Origin: Comamonadaceae bacterium
GTDB lineage: Bacteria > Pseudomonadota > Gammaproteobacteria > Burkholderiales > Burkholderiaceae_C
Length of the DNA: 40,543 bases
Direction of reading: 5' to 3'
Assembly (NCBI GenBank): GCA_947448745.1
Contig: CANFOQ010000024.1
Location: 1 to 40,543 of the forward strand
Position numbers and translations under genes: made by a program. Under the pieces are notes generated by a model. That model was given only the letters and a program-made list of their open reading frames with translations. It was not told the DNA's origin and searched no databases. Shown here one piece after another: positions 35,589 to 40,543 of this stretch; within the stretch, counting starts at the first letter, position 1; each line of letters starts with the position of its first letter.

Positions 35589-36392
35589 ATGCGCCGCCTG
35601 TCTGCTTCATTGGCCGCTGTGGCCTTGGCCTGTGTTGCTTCAGCGACCTGGGCGCAAAAAACAGCCTCTGACGGCATCGCCGAATACCGTGCCATGTTGC
35701 AAGACGGCAATCCTGCTGATTTGTTCGAGGCCAAGGGTGAGGACTTGTGGAAGCAAGCCCGCGGTCCGAAAAAAAACAAGCTTACACAGTGTGATCTGGG
35801 CAAAGGACCTGGCGTGGTGAAAGGGGCGTGGGTCGAGATGCCGCGCTACTTTGCCGACACGCAAAAAGTTCAAGACCTGGAATCGCGCTTGCTCACATGC
35901 ATGGAAACGCTGCAAGGCTTTGATGCAGAGCAGATTCGCAACACGCCTTATGGTCAAGGCGAACAAGCCACCATCACAGCTTTGGCCACCTGGGTGGCCG
36001 CAGAGTCCAAAGGCATGGCTTTCAAATTACCTCAAACCCATGCCGAAGAAAAACGCATGTTTGATTTGGGCAAAAAACTGTTTTTTGTTCGCGCTGGAAC
36101 ACACGATTTCGCTTGTGCAACCTGTCACAGCCAAGAGGGCAAACGCATCCGCTTGCAAGATCTGCCCAACCTGACCACCAAGGCTGGAGCAGGCTCAGGC
36201 TTTGGTGCTTGGCCGGCTTACCGCGTTTCCAACGGTCAAATGTGGGGCATGCAACTGCGCTTGAATGACTGCTACCGCCAACAGCGCTTTCCATACGCCG
36301 TGTTTGGCAATGAGGCCAGCACCGCATTGAGCGTGTATTTGGGTGTGACCGCCGAAGGTGTCGCCACCACTGCACCAGCGATTCGACGTTGA
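35589..36392 (+). CDS. soxA: L-cysteine S-thiosulfotransferase subunit SoxA
   Basis: SoxA (267 residues) with SoxX attaches thiosulfate to SoxY. A Sec signal peptide ends near ATWAQ. One heme c motif CATCH (Cys176, Cys179, His180) is present, Cys228 in RLNDCYRQQR is the active-site Cys persulfide heme ligand, and Cys68/Cys104 replace the first heme of diheme SoxA with a probable disulfide, making this the monoheme type. The start at 35589 lies one base after soxZ; the frame is open upstream inside soxZ. Confidence 0.95.
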   Translation: MRRLSASLAAVALACVASATWAQKTASDGIAEYRAMLQDGNPADLFEAKGEDLWKQARGPKKNKLTQCDLGKGPGVVKGAWVEMPRYFADTQKVQDLESRLLTCMETLQGFDAEQIRNTPYGQGEQATITALATWVAAESKGMAFKLPQTHAEEKRMFDLGKKLFFVRAGTHDFACATCHSQEGKRIRLQDLPNLTTKAGAGSGFGAWPAYRVSNGQMWGMQLRLNDCYRQQRFPYAVFGNEASTALSVYLGVTAEGVATTAPAIRR

Positions 36393-36408
36393 GAGGCCAA
36401 GGAACCAC

Positions 36409-37059
36409 ATGAAAACTACTTCCATCAAAGCATGGGCCATGACGGCCACTGCCCTGTGCTTGGTATCTTGCGCCACGCCCAACAGCACGGCATATCAAGA
36501 GGATGTTCAAAAAGTACTCGCTGCATCCTTCAGGGCTGAAGGCCAAGCAGGCATGGATCGCCTGACGACTGACGAAGCCAATCGACTGTGCAGCGAAGCT
36601 GACTACAAAGGCAAGCCTTTGTCTGATAAGCAGTCTGAAAAAATCCGCACCGACAATTTCAAAACCATTCAATGGCCTAAAAACAATCAATTCATTGGCG
36701 ACTACAAACAAGGTGAAGTCATTGCACAAGATGGCAGAGGCAAAACCTGGTCGGACAAAGAAGGTTCGGTCAATGGCGGCAATTGCTACAACTGCCACCA
36801 GATCAGCAAAACAGAAATTTCACACGGCACCCTGGGTCCGAGTTTGTACAACTATGGCAAGTTGCGTGGCGTTACCGATGTCAACAGCCCGAATGCCAAA
36901 CCCATCATCGACTACACCTGGGCCAAATTATGGAATGCCCGAGGCTACAACGCCTGCTCGAATATGCCGCGCTTTGGTCACAACGGTATCCTGACCGAAA
37001 CACAGTTGCAACACCTCATGGCGTTGCTGCTCGATCCGAAATCCCCCGTTAACCAATAA
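36409..37059 (+). CDS. soxX: L-cysteine S-thiosulfotransferase subunit SoxX
   Basis: SoxX (216 residues) is the monoheme partner of SoxA and receives the electrons from coupling thiosulfate to SoxY. The heme motif is CYNCH (Cys126, Cys129, His130) and the distal ligand is probably Met186 (ACSNMPRFG). The signal sequence ends in the lipobox LVSC (Cys21) followed by Ala, so the mature protein should be a lipoprotein, presumably in the outer membrane. AAGGAACC precedes the ATG. Confidence 0.93.
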   Translation: MKTTSIKAWAMTATALCLVSCATPNSTAYQEDVQKVLAASFRAEGQAGMDRLTTDEANRLCSEADYKGKPLSDKQSEKIRTDNFKTIQWPKNNQFIGDYKQGEVIAQDGRGKTWSDKEGSVNGGNCYNCHQISKTEISHGTLGPSLYNYGKLRGVTDVNSPNAKPIIDYTWAKLWNARGYNACSNMPRFGHNGILTETQLQHLMALLLDPKSPVNQ

Positions 37060-37071
37060 GCAGGACCCGAC

Positions 37072-38805
37072 ATGAACTTGAGCAAACGTGAATTCATGCA
37101 AGTGCTGGGTGCTGGCGTCATGGCTGGCCTGCCCATGGGCAGCTACGCACAGAAAACTGCGGGCGATGCAGACGGTCTTTATGAGATGTCGCGATTCGGT
37201 CAGGTGTCTTTCTTGCACATGACCGATTGCCATGCACAGTTGTTGCCTGTGCATTTCCGTGAACCCACTACGAACTTGGGTCTCGGTCAAATGAAAGGTC
37301 AGTTGCCCCATTTGGTGGGCGCTGAACTGCTCAAAGCCACAAACGTGAAACCTGACACCGCACAAGCCCATGCCTTGAGCGCCTTGAATTTTGAGACCGC
37401 TGCCAAGCGCTATGGCAAGGTGGGTGGATTTGCCCACTTGGCCACCTTGGTCAAACGCATGAAGACCTCTCGTCCGGGGGCCCTCTTGCTCGATGGTGGT
37501 GACACATGGCAAGGATCGGCAACGGCGCTTTGGACCAAAGGCCAAGACATGGTGGACGCATGCCGATTGCTGGGCGTGGATGTGATGACCGGTCACTTCG
37601 AATTCACCTACGGCCAAGATCGCGTCACCGAATTGGTGGAGAAAAAACTCGGCGACAAGATGTCTTTCGTCGCCCAAAACATCAAGACCAAAGACTTTGG
37701 CGACCATGTCTTCAAGCCCTATGTGATGCATGAAATGAACGGCGTACCTTGCGCCATCATTGGCCAAGCTTTTCCCTACACACCCATTGCCAACCCACGC
37801 TATATGGTGGCGGATTGGGAATTTGGTATTCAAGAGGAAAACCTGCAAAAAACGATTTTGGACGCGCGGGCTAAAGGTGCCCAAGTGGTGGTCTTGTTGT
37901 CGCACAACGGCATGGATGTGGATTTGAAATTGGCCTCGCGCGTCAGCGGTTTGGACGCGATCTTGGGTGGACACACGCACGACGGTATGCCGGTGGCCAA
38001 AGTGGTGAACAACAAATCCGGTCAGACGCTGGTGACCAATGCAGGATCGAATGGCAAATTTTTGGGCGTCTTGGATTTTGAAGTCAAGAACAAGCAAGTC
38101 ACCGACTACCGCTACAAACTGATGCCCGTGTTTGCCAACTTGCTACCAGCGGACGCGGAGATGCAGGCACTGATCACGCGTGTCCGTGCGCCTTACTTGA
38201 CCGAGTTGCAAAAAACCTTGGCCATCACCGAGGGTACCTTGTACAGACGCGGCAATTTCAATGGCACAGGTGACCAACTGTTGCTAGATGCGATGCTGGA
38301 CGTGCAAAGCGCGGAGATTGCGTTTTCTCCTGGTTTCCGTTGGGGCACGAGTTTGCTGCCGGGTCAGGCCATCACCAAAGAATGGTTGATGGACATGACG
38401 GCGACCACTTATTCCTATGCCACGGTCACGCCCATGAAGGGCAGCATGATCAAAACCATTTTGGAAGATGTAGCTGACAATTTATTCAATGCCGATCCTT
38501 ATTACCAACAAGGCGGTGACATGGTGCGTGTGGGTGGTTTGAAGTACACCTGCCGTCCCATGGCCAGCATGGGACAACGCATCCACAACATGCAGCTGAA
38601 CGACAAACCCATCGACCCGGATAAAACCTACAAGGTGGCCGGTTGGGCACCAGTGTCTGAAGAGGCATCCAAGCAAAACCTCAAACCCATTTGGGAAGTG
38701 GCCGAGCAATGGTTGGCTGCTACCGGCGGCAAAGTGTCCGCGCGAAAAGCCAATGTGCCTGTGCTTGAAGGCGTCTTGCCCAATCCAGGCTTCATGGGGA
38801 CTTGA
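37072..38805 (+). CDS. soxB: Thiosulfohydrolase SoxB
   Basis: SoxB (577 residues) is a dimanganese hydrolase that releases sulfate from SoxY-bound sulfonate groups. It belongs to the 5'-nucleotidase/calcineurin-like phosphoesterases: TDCHAQLLPVHFREP supplies Asp52 and His54, and later metal motifs include LLDGGDTWQGS, SHNGMDVD and LGGHTHDGMP. The signal sequence MNLSKREFMQVLGAGVMAG has a Lys-Arg pair and is a weak twin-arginine or Sec signal. Last gene of the sox operon; only six bases separate its stop from the converging upp gene. Confidence 0.96.
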   Translation: MNLSKREFMQVLGAGVMAGLPMGSYAQKTAGDADGLYEMSRFGQVSFLHMTDCHAQLLPVHFREPTTNLGLGQMKGQLPHLVGAELLKATNVKPDTAQAHALSALNFETAAKRYGKVGGFAHLATLVKRMKTSRPGALLLDGGDTWQGSATALWTKGQDMVDACRLLGVDVMTGHFEFTYGQDRVTELVEKKLGDKMSFVAQNIKTKDFGDHVFKPYVMHEMNGVPCAIIGQAFPYTPIANPRYMVADWEFGIQEENLQKTILDARAKGAQVVVLLSHNGMDVDLKLASRVSGLDAILGGHTHDGMPVAKVVNNKSGQTLVTNAGSNGKFLGVLDFEVKNKQVTDYRYKLMPVFANLLPADAEMQALITRVRAPYLTELQKTLAITEGTLYRRGNFNGTGDQLLLDAMLDVQSAEIAFSPGFRWGTSLLPGQAITKEWLMDMTATTYSYATVTPMKGSMIKTILEDVADNLFNADPYYQQGGDMVRVGGLKYTCRPMASMGQRIHNMQLNDKPIDPDKTYKVAGWAPVSEEASKQNLKPIWEVAEQWLAATGGKVSARKANVPVLEGVLPNPGFMGT

Positions 38806-38811
38806 AGCGCT

Positions 38812-39450
38812 TTATTTGGTGCCAAAAATTCGGTCACCCGCGTCCCCCAAGCCCGGCAAGATGTAACCATGGTCATTGAGTTGCCTGTCGATGGCTGCGG
38901 TGTAGATGTGCACATCTGGGTGGGCGGCATGTAAGGCGGCAATCCCTTCAGGGCAGGTGAGCAGACATAAAAATTTGATCGATTTCGGATTGGTTTTTTT
39001 AATGCGCGTGACTGCTGCAGCAGCCGAGTTGCCAGTGGCCAGCATCGGGTCCACCATGATCACATCGCGCTCGTGCATGTTTTGCGGCACCTTGAAAAAA
39101 TACTCCACTGCTTCCAACGTGTCAGGGTTGCGATAAAGCCCGATGTGACCTACACGTGCGCCAGGCACGACTTGCAAGATGCCATCCAAGATGCCGTTGC
39201 CCGCCCGCAAGATGCTGATCAAGGCCAACTTTTTGCCGTCGATGGTGGGGGCCATCATTTTTTCCATCGGCGTTTCAATCTCGATGTAAGACACCTCCAT
39301 GTCGCGCGTCACTTCATAGGCCATCAACATCGACAACTCGTTCAGGAGCGTGCGAAAACTGTTGGTGCTGGCGTCCTTGCGACGCATCAACGTGAGTTTG
39401 TGCTGCACCAAAGGATGGTCGATCAAATGGACGAAGGCGTTGTTTTGCAT
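38812..39450 (-). CDS. upp: Uracil phosphoribosyltransferase
   Basis: Upp (212 residues) makes UMP from uracil and PRPP in pyrimidine salvage. The PRPP loop [10 protein letters not shown] is present, with [12 protein letters not shown] and the uracil-binding end [20 protein letters not shown] precedes the ATG. Converges with soxB and is divergent from the potA-like gene. Confidence 0.96.
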   Translation of the reverse strand: MQNNAFVHLIDHPLVQHKLTLMRRKDASTNSFRTLLNELSMLMAYEVTRDMEVSYIEIETPMEKMMAPTIDGKKLALISILRAGNGILDGILQVVPGARVGHIGLYRNPDTLEAVEYFFKVPQNMHERDVIMVDPMLATGNSAAAAVTRIKKTNPKSIKFLCLLTCPEGIAALHAAHPDVHIYTAAIDRQLNDHGYILPGLGDAGDRIFGTK

Positions 39451-39505
39451 GGATTGGGGTTCCTGTTAGCTCGACAGATTCTCCCCTGATTTATCTGATC
39501 TGAAA

Positions 39506-39533
39506 GCACCGAAGGAGTGCACGGTATCGGTGC
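39506..39533. repeat. Inverted repeat in the upp leader
   Basis: Seven-base arms GCACCGA and TCGGTGC are separated by 14 bases in the region upstream of upp. The structure has no T tract. It may be a leader hairpin or an operator; function not known. Confidence 0.35.
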
Positions 39534-39600
39534 GTGGCACCTATGGATTACCCTTGGTCTGCACCCATTTTGAGCATGTGGAGCGCCAAAATCGCGCACA

Positions 39601-39634
39601 TTGCATGCAATCTGGTTTATCTTTGCATGCAATC
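39601..39634. promoter_or_regulatory. Two copies of palindrome TTGCATGCAA spaced 22 bp
   Basis: TTGCATGCAATC occurs at 39601-39612 and again at 39623-39634; the first ten bases of each are a perfect palindrome. The 22-base period places both on the same face of DNA, which suggests cooperative binding of a dimeric regulator, for example of the GntR type. They lie 42-75 bases before the potA-like start, so that gene is the likeliest target. Confidence 0.6.
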
Positions 39635-39675
39635 AGCCCGAAAACAGCATGGCATCAGGATTGCTAAGTAAAAAC

Positions 39676-40543
39676 ATGGTCAACGCATCACCCTCCCAAA
39701 ACAACACCCTCGAGCTGATTGCATTGTCCAAGCACTACAGCGCCACCAGCATCGCTGTGGACAACATCGATCTGAAGGTGCCCACCAACCACTATTGTTG
39801 TTTGCTCGGTCCCTCGGGCTGCGGCAAGACCTCCACGCTGCGCATGGTGGCGGGCCATGAAGTCGCCACTGCGGGCGACATCTTGTTGGGCGGGAAAAAC
39901 ATCACCAACGCCAGTGCCGCCGAGCGCGGAACGGCCATGATGTTCCAAAGCTATGCGCTGTTTCCTCATTTGAATTCGCTGGACAACGTCGCCTTCAGTT
40001 TGAAGATGCGCGGTGTGGGCAAAGCCGAAAGACACCAGCGTGCTGCAGAGTTGTTGGAGCGTGTGGCCATGTCGCAGTACGCACAACGTTTCCCCGCTGA
40101 GTTGTCGGGCGGACAACAACAACGCATTGCCTTGGCACGAGCCCTCATCATGCAACCGCGTGTGCTGTTGTTGGATGAGCCCCTTTCAGCCTTGGACCCT
40201 TTCTTGCGGATTCAAATGCGTGCCGAGTTGCGCCACTGGCAAAAAGAATTGGGCTTGACCTTCATCCATGTGACCCATTCGCAAGAGGAAGCCATGGCCT
40301 TGGCCGACACCATGGTGGTGATGAACCATGGGCGCATCGAGCAATCGGGCAGCCCGCAAGATGTGTTCAACCGTCCTGTCTCCGAGTTCGTGGCGCGCTT
40401 CATGGGTGGTCACAACATTTTGAATACCGCACAAGGCTTGGTGGCCGTGCGCAGCGACAAGATGACGGTGTCCAGCACGCCACCTTCCACCAGCCAACCC
40501 GGTTTGCAAGCCGATTTGATCGATGTGGAATTTCAAGGCAGCT
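39676..40543 (+). CDS. ABC transporter ATP-binding protein, PotA-like (3' partial)
   Basis: The first 289 residues of an ABC importer ATPase of the spermidine/putrescine type; the gene runs off the right edge. Walker A GPSGCGKTST, Q-loop MMFQSYALFPHLN, signature LSGGQQQRIALARAL, Walker B VLLLDEPLSALDP and the switch His in HVTHSQEEA are intact. The beginning of the carboxy-terminal regulatory (TOBE) domain is visible. Related loci usually encode permeases and a binding protein downstream; substrate (polyamine or another organic solute) cannot be told here. The start at 39676 has little ribosome binding site (AAGTAAAA). Confidence 0.9.
   Translation, partial: MVNASPSQNNTLELIALSKHYSATSIAVDNIDLKVPTNHYCCLLGPSGCGKTSTLRMVAGHEVATAGDILLGGKNITNASAAERGTAMMFQSYALFPHLNSLDNVAFSLKMRGVGKAERHQRAAELLERVAMSQYAQRFPAELSGGQQQRIALARALIMQPRVLLLDEPLSALDPFLRIQMRAELRHWQKELGLTFIHVTHSQEEAMALADTMVVMNHGRIEQSGSPQDVFNRPVSEFVARFMGGHNILNTAQGLVAVRSDKMTVSSTPPSTSQPGLQADLIDVEFQGS

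Noticed and set aside
1-40543. CRISPR arrays, insertion sequences, phage genes or origins
   Set aside because: No regularly spaced repeats, transposase, integrase or DnaA-box cluster was recognised; the only tandem repeat seen is the pair at 39601-39634.

Overview
The window looks like chromosomal DNA of a betaproteobacterium of the order Burkholderiales, most likely a freshwater Comamonadaceae (Limnohabitans/Rhodoferax-like). The evidence is the moderately high GC, dense gene packing with many ATGA-type stop/start overlaps, the order iscRSUA-hscBA-fdx, a class I intracellular PHB depolymerase, and a sox operon in the order soxCDYZAXB. The placement is inferred from gene content and protein style. 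No CRISPR array, phage or insertion sequence was seen, and no stretch over 300 bases lacks a gene or gene remnant.

Layout. 1-1.9 kb: 3' part of a biotin-dependent acyl-CoA (propionyl-CoA) carboxylase alpha subunit with a VOC-fold protein. 1.9-5.8 kb (minus): RsxB-type ferredoxin, PHB depolymerase, HAD-II hydrolase and aromatic aminotransferase. 5.9-8.0 kb: uvrB. 8.0-13.3 kb: complete isc Fe-S cluster assembly operon behind a near-consensus IscR type 1 operator. 13.3-14.9 kb: dnaQ, tRNA-Val(CAC) and a nitroreductase. 15-18.3 kb: MHS-type MFS transporter (minus), panB, a MipA/OmpV outer membrane protein and a small DUF2256 zinc-finger protein. 18.3-21.3 kb (minus): a translationally coupled methyltransferase / beta-hydroxyacid dehydrogenase / class III aminotransferase operon behind a perfect FNR-type box. 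38.8-40.5 kb: upp (minus) and the start of a potA-like ABC ATPase (plus), separated by two copies of a palindrome.

The most interesting part is the sulfur island from about 21.4 to 38.8 kb. It is built around one 31-bp palindrome at 27365-27395 that contains two overlapping near-consensus promoters. Leftward runs an ArsR-type persulfide sensor (BigR/SqrR-like, Cys35/Cys101), two YeeE/YedE-type membrane proteins, a DUF442::SQR fusion, a SulP anion transporter and an MFS protein. Rightward runs an ETHE1-type persulfide dioxygenase, a SAM methyltransferase, a bd-type quinol oxidase (cydAB), a rhodanese, a broken metallo-beta-lactamase gene and then the Sox operon.

A working model (inference) is as follows. 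Sulfide or persulfide relieves the repressor. The SQR fusion makes persulfide and feeds electrons to quinone. The dioxygenase and rhodanese process the persulfide to sulfite and thiosulfate. The bd oxidase, a type often sulfide-tolerant, re-oxidises quinol. Sox oxidises thiosulfate to sulfate, and YeeE/YedE and SulP move sulfur anions. Points that depart from the textbook are the DUF442 domain fused to SQR instead of to the dioxygenase, the loss of one SQR catalytic cysteine, the embedded methyltransferase, and the half-deleted metallohydrolase.
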